Assembly (NCBI GenBank): GCA_031002005.1
Contig: CM061920.1
Location: 119,960,095 to 120,024,094, forward strand
Length of the DNA stretch: 64,000 nucleotides
Direction of reading: 5' to 3'
Source: Vandiemenella viatica
Lineage: Eukaryota > Arthropoda > Insecta > Orthoptera > Morabidae
Position numbers and translations under genes: made by a program. Of the stretch, positions 46,214 to 55,934 are shown piece after piece (positions within the stretch are counted from its first letter, which is position 1; the number at the start of each line of letters is the position of its first letter). The notes under the pieces are model-generated. The model saw only the letters and a list, made by a program, of their open reading frames with translations, was not told the origin of the DNA and made no database searches.

Positions 46214-46885
46214 TAAGCATGAATGTTTGGTTGTGCTAGATCAGTGGATTTGTCAATAATAAGCAAAACCTTAGTTTGCCACAAATCTTCACATAAATTA
46301 TCAAAGCTTTCTTTACCTATAATATGATCAATTATGGCATGCATTTTCATTGTTGAACATTTTATTTCTTCTGCAATTTATTAATCATGACAAATAGACT
46401 GTATCAGCTTCGGTAGGTGCTCCATAATACTAAATGGTAGATTATGTTCCACAACAAATGAGGCCAATCTTATTTTACCTCGAAATTATAAAAGAATTAA
46501 AAAAATGTATGTATATTATGGTATTGGTAGAATACAAAATCATAAAGCAATGTAAGTACTTGCACTTAGTAAAAGATAATGAAATGTTTTTACCATGTTT
46601 AATTTGTAGACCTGTATCAGGTTTTTGATTTTTTAGTCACAGTAAATGATGATATCTTTGTTTGTTTTGCTACATTTTTCGAAGGTATTGAATGTGCTTC
46701 TGATTAATTGTTTCTCTTGAGAGCGTGATGTAATATTAATATCCTTGTTACAATTCTTGCAGTAGGCATAGTTTGCACTTTTATGATTTTTTTTTGCAGC
46801 CAACCTGAAAATTCTCCCTCCCACTCTATTCTATAAAATTGTTGGAATTTCTTTCTTTTTACATTCATGATTGAACTTGGTTCTT

Positions 46886-47129
46886 CATTTTTTTTTTTAC
46901 TGCTTAACATCTCCTATAACAACTAGGTCTTTAGAGACGGGAAAGGATGGGGGGCAAGGAATGGGAAGGAATTCGGCCATGGCCTTTTGAAGGAAGCATC
47001 CCGGCATTCACCTGAAGTGATTTGGGGAAACCATGGAAAACCCAAATCTGGATGCCCGGACGGGGATTCGAACCGCCGTCCTCCCGAATGCGAGGCCAGA
47101 ACGCTAGCCGTTACACCTCCACGCTCAGT
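46886..47129 (-). mobile_element. tRNA-derived SINE, full length
   Basis: Reading on the minus strand: a head with GTAACGGCTAGCGTTCTGG, B-box GGTTCGAATCC, the family body, and an A-tail that appears as the T-run at 46888-46900. A 9-bp duplication TTGGTTCTT flanks it (46877-46885 and 47130-47138). Confidence 0.88.
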
Positions 47130-47139
47130 TTGGTTCTTA

Positions 47140-48090
47140 ATGAGACAACATTGACTTATTAACTCAGAATAAGTTTCTCTCGGGCTTCGTGACTTATACT
47201 GATGCCTCTCAATGGTCCTGGTCCCCTTCTCCCTCTTGTGTCTTTATTTTTTCTTTCATCATGGGTGGGGAAAAATTCTTGCCACAAGGCTTCACACAAC
47301 AGTTGGAGATGGTTGTGCAGAGTTTCCCTGCTCAGACCCTGGGGACGTGACTACCAGCCATGGTAAATAGCACTAACTAGACTTTTGTTATCAGTGTCCA
47401 AAGAGCGTTCTTGGAAGGCTTATTCCGTAAGGGTGACCTGACCAAGGTTATCGACTGTGGGAATATCTTGACACGTTGACTGCAAATAATTTACCAAATA
47501 CGGTGTATTGTCTCTTATTGCACTGCCCTTCACATTGTCTTTAATAACATGTACGTACATTTTATTAACTAAATGTATTTATGGCAATGTTTACCAATAC
47601 AATATAGACGAGCAAACTAGCTGGGGAATCCCCTAAAAACGCCGATAATGTAGGGCACAAACGCACAGGTGTAGTCTCCAAAAGATATACAGAACATTCT
47701 GCAAAAGGTAACTAACTGCTTATTATATAATCGATTGAATAATTCCCCATAAAACGTAAACAAAGTGGGTTGCCAATCTGAAATGGTAAAATCAGTAAAA
47801 AATTCAGGAAAAATCTCGTGAGAAATGTAACAATATGGATATCGGTAGAAGTACCGAAAAATCTGTGGGCAGCTACAAGGCAGCCACAAGGTTTCAACTT
47901 AAGATAATACCCAGAGATCTTAATTCAATACACTTCTATTCCATACTGCCACTATTTTTTTCCAACGTCAACCACCACTCACCAGAGCTATTGTTAAAAA
48001 AAATTGTATACAGTATTTGGTGCCAACTCTTCTATTGGCCCATAGTGCATTTCACTATATAGTTTGATGAAACTAAGGAAAATGGAAGTG
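47140..48090. other. No recognisable gene
   Basis: Short frames (for example 47889-47617, minus) are hydrophobic and have no family match I can see. Nothing else recognised. Confidence 0.45.
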
Positions 48091-48205
48091 GCTTCTAGGC
48101 AGTATAAATAATAAAGGAAAGGGAAATTAACCCACCACATATCAAAGGTGACGGCTGCGATGAGAGAAAACATGAAAGGCGGACAAACAAATATACAATA
48201 TTCTG
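48091..48205 (-). repeat. Remnant of a foldback arm
   Basis: Read on the minus strand, CAGAATATTGTATATTTGTTTG, then CATCGCAGCCGTCACC..TGTGGTGGGTTAATTTCCC follows the same order of words as an arm of the 37621-37974 foldback (AATATTGTGTAATTCTTTTG, CTTCATCTGTGGTAAGTG, TTATTTTCCC). Only one arm is visible. Confidence 0.4.
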
Positions 48206-48408
48206 GCAATGACTTCCTTCAAGTAGTAGAGAAACGGGTCATTAGGTTCCGGACGTGTGCGCTCACAGAATGTCGCCCAACGACTCAGTATAGCTTCAGT
48301 TTTATGATACTTGAATTTATGCTCTTCAATTGCCACTCCATACTCCATATTGATTTTCCCCCCCTACTGCGGCATTGTCCAACTGCCTCTGAGCCTTCAC
48401 TTGGCTTC

Positions 48409-48609
48409 GTTCTGGCCTCGCATTCGGGAGGACGGTGGTTCGAATCCCCGTCCGGGCATCCAGATTTGGGTTTTCCATGGTTTCCCCAAATCACTCCAGG
48501 TGAATGCCGGGATGCTTCCTTCAAAAGGCCATGGCCGAATTCCTTCCCATTCCTTGCCCCCATCCTTTCCCGTCTCTAAAGACCACATTGTTAAAAAGGG
48601 ACGTTAAAC

Positions 48610-48640
<31 letters not shown>
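48409..48640 (+). mobile_element. tRNA-derived SINE, clean insertion
   Basis: A 13-bp perfect duplication TTCACTTGGCTTC flanks it (48396-48408 and 48641-48653). It has B-box GGTTCGAATCC (48437-48447), body, and a 27-A tail. The 5' head starts at GTTCTGGCCTCG, so the A-box region is slightly truncated. The long A-tail and perfect duplication make it the youngest SINE copy in the window. Confidence 0.93.
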
Positions 48641-48641
<1 letters not shown>

Positions 48642-48649
48642 TCACTTGG

Positions 48650-49330
48650 CTTCCTCACAGTGACGACACGATTCCACTTTCTGCTTACGCTGTGTAGCTG
48701 TCCTGGCATTTGTTGTGTTTACTTGCTGCTCCATGCTTAACCGTGCTCGTCTTCCGTCAGCGAATTTTTTCACGTGTGTACGTTGTCATACAGCAGTTCC
48801 AACACTGTGCACCTTAACTGTTAGACTACCTGCCGTAGCGGCTACTATTGATATGTGGCTCGCACGTTGCTCGTGCTTATCCGTTGCTAGTAAAACCTCT
48901 TTACTGGGTCCATATATACTGTCTTCAGTTTGTTCCTTTTCCCGCGTATTACCAAGTTCAGAATCTTCATGGATACTACTCTTCTGCGTCTGACCTGTCA
49001 GGTAATTCTGCTCTGATATGCCTGGTTTCACTACAATGCTTCATTAGTTATGCGCTCCGGCAATATCTTATAATTTGCTCTTCCTCCTTTATAGCTTAAC
49101 AAATGAGGAGAACTCTTCACACTTGTATACTGCTGATTTTTATATGCACCTGTTACATATTTTAAGGCGGCTTCCCGACACTCCTGCGATCGGTGACAGC
49201 CCCTTCGTCTGCTGTGTTTCTTCTGGTTCCTTTGTATATTTTTACTGCTTTTGCGTACTAATTTTCCCTTTTTCGTCCGTGCTGATTTATTGATTCTTTT
49301 TCTTCTGGTTAGTAGCCTCTCGTACATTTT
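48650..49330 (-). other. Basic and Ser/Lys-rich open frames, unrecognised
   Basis: Two adjoining minus-strand frames (49327-49031 and 49031-48786) are hydrophilic; the first is very basic (RKRINKSARTKKGKLVRK). Their style resembles the low-complexity frames at 51351-50878, next to the gypsy-like gag-protease remnant, so they could be a distant part of the same element. No domain is recognised. Confidence 0.25.
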
Positions 49331-49384
49331 TTCTTCATGCCATGGTCCCGCAGTCTTCCATGGTTTTCTTAGTGTTGTAAATTG

Positions 49385-49465
49385 AATTTTTTTTTTTTTT
49401 TTTTTTCAGATTTGTGAAAAAAAACTTAACACCCTTGTTTTTTTTCTAAAATTTTTTTTTTTCGG
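49385..49465. repeat. T-rich low-complexity tract
   Basis: Several runs of 10-20 T separated by a few bases, with an A-run between; no further structure. The following 49470-49635 shows nothing recognised. Confidence 0.7.
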
Positions 49466-49635
49466 AAAACAATATATTTGATAAATTATAGTTTTATTTA
49501 AGGTACTTACATTTTACAAGTGTGTTTTAAATCTTACTGAATCATATAATGTCTTACATAATGATTCATAAATGTATCTATATAGGTAACATAATTTTTT
49601 GCATCGTCTATGTCAGTACCACATTCACTAGTATC

Positions 49636-49960
49636 CAGGGGCATAGCTACTATGGGGATAGGCGGTGCAGTGCACCGGGACCCCAAAGCTCAAGGGGCCC
49701 CCAAGAATACCTCAGGGGGCTCCAAGCGTACCTCTGGGAGCCCCCAGCACAGTTCAGAGGGTCCACGGGCCTACATGGCAAACTAGCAACCTTTTTTTTT
49801 TTTGGCTCTACCGTCGCCTAAGGGGACCCCTGAGACATAGGGAGCCCCTCATTAAGGGCCCTCACTGCTCAGGGGGGTCCCCAACCTCAGCTCAGGGGGC
49901 CCCTACCAGCAACACAAAGCAAAAAAAAAAAGAGCCCTTGTTGACCTAGCTACGCCACTA
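49636..49960. mobile_element. GC-rich hAT-like MITE
   Basis: Ends CAGGGGCATAGCTA and TAGCTACGCCACTA are imperfect inverted repeats of the widespread CAGTGGCGTAGCTA type. The interior is built of GGGGGC/CCCCTG words and stands out as the most GC-rich stretch in this region. A duplication is not clean. It has several closely spaced G-runs. Confidence 0.6.
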
Positions 49961-50870
49961 CGGCATCGTTTGAGTATTGCTGGCATGTGACAAAATCGAT
50001 AACTTAAGAAGTAGTTACATTTTCTTTTACTGGTTGTTCTTGTATTGTACGCAAAAGATTTTGAGATTGCAATTTTAAATTATGACCAAAGTACACACTG
50101 TGCATAAAGACTGCACCGATAGTTCTGTATTACAGTCTTTTAAGTTTGAATTTAAATCTATTATCATACAAAATAGGACCTTTACTTCTTTTCAATCGTT
50201 GGTTTACACCAACGATTGCAAGGAAACGATTCATAATTACTGACAATTTAATGAGTCAGTACCACTATACTCTGAGAGTTTAACAAGTATACGAATATAA
50301 GGAAAGCACAATAAGTAATAAAAAGAGGCAAAAAACTGTAGATAAATTTTAAATTCATAATTTGTTTAAAAGAGCCGTAGTTCTACAGATAAATTCGTAG
50401 GGCTGGCAGCACTAGTTCAAATAGCGAGTATATCAATCCAAACAACGGGGAACGGGGATTCCTTCTCGCACAACCTAGCCTCTTCGGGAAATCCCCATTC
50501 ATAAAAGAAAATTTCAGCCAATGTTGCCAATATTTTCGTATTATTTTTTCTACTGAACAAAAAATGTAGTAGATTTAAAAATTAAGATAAGTACTTAAAC
50601 TCTAAAACAGTCATATTAAACGATAACTGCCTTACAAATTTGAGATTTAGTAGTTGTGAAAAAAAACGTGTCCCAGAAAAAAAACATGTTTTTTTTCATA
50701 GTTTTTTTCATATTTTCTTTTTTCAAGCCAGAAGAAAAACCAGTTTTTTTTACAACACTAGGTTTTCTATTCATCGGCCGTTTCCACTCGACGTTATAGC
50801 TTGCCATATCGCGTCTCCTTGCGACTTTTTCTTCTTTCTTCAACTTTTGTTATGTTGGCGCTTCCCGTTT
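49961..50870. other. AT-rich, nothing recognised
   Basis: No domain or repeat structure recognised; stretches of A and T at 50650-50760 give spurious short frames. Confidence 0.45.
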
Positions 50871-50877
50871 GCCCTCA

Positions 50878-52180
50878 TTACTTAATATATTTCCCGTATG
50901 CTTGCGGTTCTTTATTTTCTACCTCTGGCAAACACCCTTGGTTCCCGTTACTTGGTAAATTTCTGCTTGTATGCGCATTTACATTGTTTACCTCTGCCGA
51001 ACTCTTCTTGGCTCTCGGTAATTTCTTCACTATTTTCTTCTGGTTTAACCCTCTAGGCTCACGATACATTTGATTTATTATTGTCTGCGACGTAATTTTC
51101 TTATCACTACCTTCTCCATTTGTTATTACCGGTGAAGTTTCTTCTACATTCACTCGCACATTATTTATTACTGACGGCATAAACTCCGTGCTGCAAATTG
51201 TAATTGTTACCACCTTTGCCTGTGGCGTATCTTCTGCACTTGCTCGCACCTTTCCGTCTTCTGAGGACATATATTTTTCTGCCCGCGACGTTTCTTCTAT
51301 GCCAGTATGTAACTCTTTCTTGCCGCTAGCATATCTCCCACGCTTCGGCATTTCTCTTCTATTACTATTGCCTGCATTGGTGTTTCGCTGCTGCTTCGCA
51401 GAACAATTGCTTGCCTTTCGGTTATGCCTTCTTGCCGAAAGTCCTAATTTCTTTTTTCACAGCCAGTCTTCCCTGGGGTTTCCTGTTCTGCTGCTTCTTG
51501 TGTCAGCAGATCTACCTTCAAACGAAAGTCGTGTTGATCTGTTGCACCTAGTCTTTCGCCTTTAACTCCCACCATCCTCCTTCTCTGTTTATCTTCTCTG
51601 CTGCTGCTAACTCTCGATGTATTTCCTGCCCTAATGTGCCTTTGTACTGCAGTGTATCTATCTACACATGGAAAATCTCTGGTTGAACTGGACATAACAC
51701 TCTTGCAGATTGTTCCGCCAAATGTTTTCCACATGAACCTTCTTTGCTTATGGTATTTCACTCCCGTGGTGGCATCCCTTGCTTTGATGCGTTCGCTTGT
51801 GCCTTGACCGTTTGCTGCGGCCTCTCATACACTTCTGCCTTAGCTCGTGGATTATTCAACACGATTTCTTCCTCTGACACATCAAAATTGTCAGAATACA
51901 CTTCTCCTTGTGCACTTTCACCAGTGCTTCTGCAACCATTAAGCCTGCTGCTAATTCTTGGTTTTCTACAATTGCTGCTGCATTTTCAGTCACTCCCGTA
52001 ACACCGAGCTCTATTATTTTTTTCCTGCCGTGCTCCCACGCGAATACACAGCGCCTCCTCCTGCACCCATGCTTCCTATTGAATTCCTTCGTTTCGCTGC
52101 ATTAAGTCATCTTCATTTTCACTCTGCATTTTAAGGGTGTATCCCTGTATTCACACTACAGACTTCCCATAGTCTATAAT
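50878..52180 (-). other. Low-complexity open frames downstream of the protease
   Basis: Minus-strand frames 51351-50878 (157 codons) and 51761-51444 lie on the 3' side of the retroelement protease. They are hydrophilic with no RT, RNase H or integrase motif. They may be a degenerate linker or an unrelated insertion. The expected reverse transcriptase is not found anywhere downstream in this orientation. Confidence 0.3.
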
Positions 52181-53800
52181 GGCCTTATTCTTCTTCATCC
52201 AATCATGGCCCAGAATCCCCTCGTACAGTGTGTCTAACCCTGGTGGAACTACTTGCATCTTAAGAGACTCTTGAGTTCTCGCCCGCTATTGCACCTTTCT
52301 GTCTGTATTGGATTCCCCATGATTCCTTGGAGACGTACTCCTAGTATCATATTTTTCTTGCAACTACCCCTTGTGTGCTCCGTCTTCACAATTGAAGTAT
52401 AGCTCCCTGTGTCTACTAAAAATCTGAGCTTTCCCTTGATGCTTTCTTCGCACTGTAACTCCACGTAGTCGTTTTGATTCTGATAGTTGCAGTCCTCTTC
52501 TTCCCACTCCTGTTTCCAAACTGAACTAGACCGCGCTGTGCAGTTCAACTCTAGTTTACCGACATTCTTCCCTCTTTATGTGCCCCATGCCCTTGCTCTA
52601 CAGTTTTTCAATGGCTGGAGCAAGTATTCCAATCTTGTGGGTCATGTCTCCTCCGGTTGCATTTTTCACTCTTCATCGGCCTGTATCGGCGGCACTCTCC
52701 CTTGCGATTAGACAAATGACACTGTTCACAGGACCTAGGCTTCCCTACATTTGCATCTTGTCGACAGTTGCCCTTGAATTCTTGTTCATTTATGGCTCCT
52801 ACTTTCCCTGGCCCATTTCTCCAACGCCGCAATTCCATCATTGCTTCTTCACGCTCTCTGTCAATATGCCCAGTGTCCGTGTGTTTACACACTGCGTCGT
52901 CGCGTACTTCTCGCTTGCGTCAGGCCCGTACTCCTTGCACCACTGGCCTCGCCTGCTTGATGTGCATTCCATTCCACTTCGCGTATCTTAGCAGCTGTTA
53001 TACATTGTCTTGCGTTGTGATTCTTTCCACCGCACAGTTGACAAATCTCCGGTCTTCCTTCGTTCCGGGGATTCCAACCTCCCCCTCCTTTCTCTGTTCA
53101 CTTCCACAAGCAACATTTGCTCCGATCCTTGAAACTGCTGCTTTTCTCTGATCGACAAAATTACGGTTTCAATGGTTTCTACTAGAGTTAGCTGTGTTCC
53201 TTGAGCCCTTAGAACGGCTGCCATCTTCTCATCCATCAGTCCGTTTGTGAATACAGCTCGACTCAAATTGTGGATTAATTTCAGAGCTCCATTTAAACCG
53301 ACTCCCTTTTAAGTCCTTTTTCGTTGCTTCTCTTAATTCATGCAAAATTTCGTCCAACCTACTTGCCCAATCTGCCACCGTTTCTCCAGCCCGTTGACGA
53401 ATCTCAAACGTACTTATTGTGTGATGATCTACTATCCTTTTAGTCCGAAAAATTTCTGCTAGAATTGCTTTCACGTCCTTCCAATCCTTTACTCTCTCGG
53501 GTAAGAATTCTCTGTCTGGCCATGCCTCCGATCTGTGACTTTACAAATTTTAATATTATTACATACTCTTCCTACGAAACAATGCTGAACGTGGTATCAC
53601 AGTCGTCCAAAAATGCATCTATTGTCCCTTTTTCCCCACAAAAGGTATTGGGTATAAGCTTTAATAGTTCTGCTAACCCAACTCGCGGTTTTTCCTTTTT
53701 CATTGAACTTTTGCGTTTGCCAGCGTCACAACTTGCCGCACTGTTTGGAATTTTTGCTCAGCTTGCGTACTCGCTTGTTTTGTAGTGTCAATGCAGCTTG
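52180..53800 (-). pseudogene. Gypsy-like gag and protease remnant
   Basis: The order on the minus strand is gag, zinc knuckle, protease. Gag text (53785-53230) includes LLKLIPNTFCGEKG, FVKSQIGGMARQRIL and FEIRQRAGETVADWASRLD. A CCHC knuckle CQLCGGKNHNARQC is at 53043-53002. The retropepsin active site FLVDTGSYTSIV is at about 52420-52385, and ILGHDWMKKNKAIIDYG (about 52220) is the flap-side conserved end of the domain. At least three frameshifts and a stop break it. No RT or paired LTRs are visible, so it is an incomplete fossil of an LTR retrotransposon (Ty3/gypsy-like by gag style). Confidence 0.75.
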
Positions 53801-54635
53801 CTCAACTCTGCCAACTCAGCGACCTGTAACTCCTTTCTGCTGTCTCATGTTTATGCTGCTTTCTGCACTCCAACTGCTTGCTGCATGCTTCTTCTGAATG
53901 GCAAAAGCAGGCCACTGTGATGATCCTATAACACTGTTATATTGGAGCGATAATCTCTGCCTCACAATCTCTTATATTTACTTTCTCTATTTTTATTATT
54001 TTCCCCCCTTCCTCTTTTTGATAGTAAATGATAAATACGAGAGGATCTCTTACTGGAGTAGTACTACCCTCACCCCAAATGCTTTATTGCTTGGCTGACG
54101 CCACACATCCTACTGTGGTGGATGAGTGAACTGTTTTCCTCTTGTCCGCCTTGCCACTCCCGAGAAGGACATATAAACTGTGGGTAACCTCTTGTCATGT
54201 GAGCAGTAGTACTTATAAATAAAACTCTCAGTAAGAATCTGTACGAATATATACACTTTATTACATCATTTATGCACAATAAGGCCTCTCCTAGCTCCCT
54301 CTAATCTTCCATAGACTATCACTCCCAGCATGTTACTTTAATCATTACCATTTACATTGCTTATAAATCACTTGCTAGCTCCCACCTGTGTTACTGTAAG
54401 TTAAGTCGCCTCACTACATCACTTCGTAGTCCTCTGGTTGCATAGCTGTGTAGGAAGCCCGTTCAACTTCCTAGACCTTCCCAAGCTCCATCTGCTGATG
54501 ACATGTCTCAAGATGCTGGACTAGACCGACCCCAAGACACCCTTCTCGGCTCGTGCCTCCCAGTTTTGTTCAACTCTCCCCCTCGTATCATCCATAGTGG
54601 GGAGTGCCTCTGGCCAATAGGAATAATTCTTTTCC
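53801..54635. other. Upstream of gag; possible 5' leader or LTR
   Basis: On the minus strand this lies where a 5' LTR and leader would be expected. I could not find a matching second LTR on the other side, so boundaries cannot be set. No gene recognised. Confidence 0.3.
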
Positions 54636-54639
54636 TACC

Positions 54640-54945
54640 AGAGTCATGGGGGTTTACAAGGCATATATTGATGATGAGGCACGGACAGATATTGGTGAAA
54701 GAATGGAAGGGAAAAGATGACCATGATCATAAGATGGCACTTGTGTGCCGGAAGATTTTATTTTGTAGGTATGGGGGTTATGGATTGGAGTAAGTTACCA
54801 AGGAAATGTTGAATAATTTACCAAAAACATTGAAAGAATTTAAAGTTGAAATTTCTAGAGTGCAAAAGTAGGTGGGTGCACGAAAAGGGGAAATTGGGTG
54901 TGTAGGAAAATTGCCACTGGAGCATGCACGATTAAATTTACTTTT
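54640..54945 (+). pseudogene. LINE-B 3' end fragment
   Basis: Reads GVYKAYIDDEART-like text over frameshifts and ends GTGTGTAGGAAAATTGCCACTGG..GATTAAATT, the same 3' signature as at 14520 and 60850. 5'-truncated. Confidence 0.6.
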
Positions 54946-54970
54946 CAGAGACTAACAATGAGGTGTTTGT

Positions 54971-55060
54971 ATTGGTATAAATAGCTTCACAAGTTTCAAG
55001 CTGTGTCGAAGTGCTCCTTCTTTGACACAGTGTGAAACTCGTGAAGCTATTTATACCAAT
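54971..55060. repeat. 90-nt hairpin
   Basis: ATTGGTATAAATAGCTTCAC and its inverse GTGAAGCTATTTATACCAAT end the hairpin; pairing continues with a few mismatches over about 39 bases per arm around a loop of about 10. It sits 25 bases after a LINE-B 3' end. It could be a tiny foldback element or a miRNA-like precursor; I cannot tell from sequence alone. Confidence 0.7.
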
Positions 55061-55930
55061 ATGACAGCTCCAAAATCTTTTATAGGTCTTTATATTGTCA
55101 AATTTGAAGTGTTTCATATGCTACTTTTAAGATTTTTTGTAGGTTCAAAATTTATATTACAATGACACTCTTCCCAGTTATTATAACACTATATAATCCA
55201 AACTTTGTTTATTCCAGTCTGTTTACATTACTTAATCGACATTCCTCTATGATGTGATACCGATGTAAGATTTATCTGTATGCCTAGGAAACTGTTCCAC
55301 TATAATGTGCTTTATGGTTATTTTAATGTGACCAGTCAATTGCAGCCTAGAATTAGCTCCAATTATTTGAATATCATTTCATGATGCTTTATACTGTTGG
55401 ACACAATTACTCAGGGAATCAGCCATATCATTATTAGTTGAAGAATAAAGCTATGTCATCCCAACTTTGCTTATGCCAGTTAAATTATTAAGTTCTCACA
55501 CAATGTTTTCCCCCTACCTTGATATGTCACATTGACAGACATTCATCGGACTTGTCAAGGGTCTGTTTCGCTGTTCATTACCTGTTACCACAATCAAAAC
55601 TCCACTGTTTGGTCATGCATGAGTTTTTATTTATTTTTTGCCGCTATAATGGATGTGTCTTCTTTATACCGGGCCTTTTTACTGAGCATGTGTACTTTTA
55701 TCCCCCACCACATCAGTGCAGTGTGTCATTACATTACCTTTCTTTATTAATCTGGTTACATGCCATAAGCCATTTTTCCATATCTGTTGAATTATAAATT
55801 TCATAAATAAAATACCATCTAGCCTGCAATCAACTTTTTTGGTGATTTTTTTTTTTATCACCCGGGTATGTTACTGTGTGGGGCACCATCAGTGGCTGTA
55901 AATATGTTTTTTTTTTTTTTAATAAATATG
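55061..55930. other. No recognisable feature
   Basis: AT-rich sequence with no domain or repeat structure that I can support. Confidence 0.45.
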
Positions 55931-55934
55931 TATA

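Larger units (their letters stand above)
43960..46860 (-). pseudogene. Dead hAT-type transposase gene with nested MITEs
   Basis: The two ends of a hAT transposase can be read on the minus strand. At 46850-46640: FQQFYRIEWEGEFSGWLQ then ANYAYCKNCNKDINI, a BED/TTF-like zinc-finger N-terminus. At 44159-43980: MPHSSTSAERIFSHINLIKTK then RNRQSTESICYIQKA, the C-terminal dimerisation domain. The catalytic middle is too broken to read with confidence. A piggyBac-like MITE (44960-45584) and a Harbinger-like MITE (45850-46213) lie within it, leaving about 1.9 kb, a normal transposase length. It could descend from a transposon or from a host gene derived from one; the decay makes function unlikely. Confidence 0.7.
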
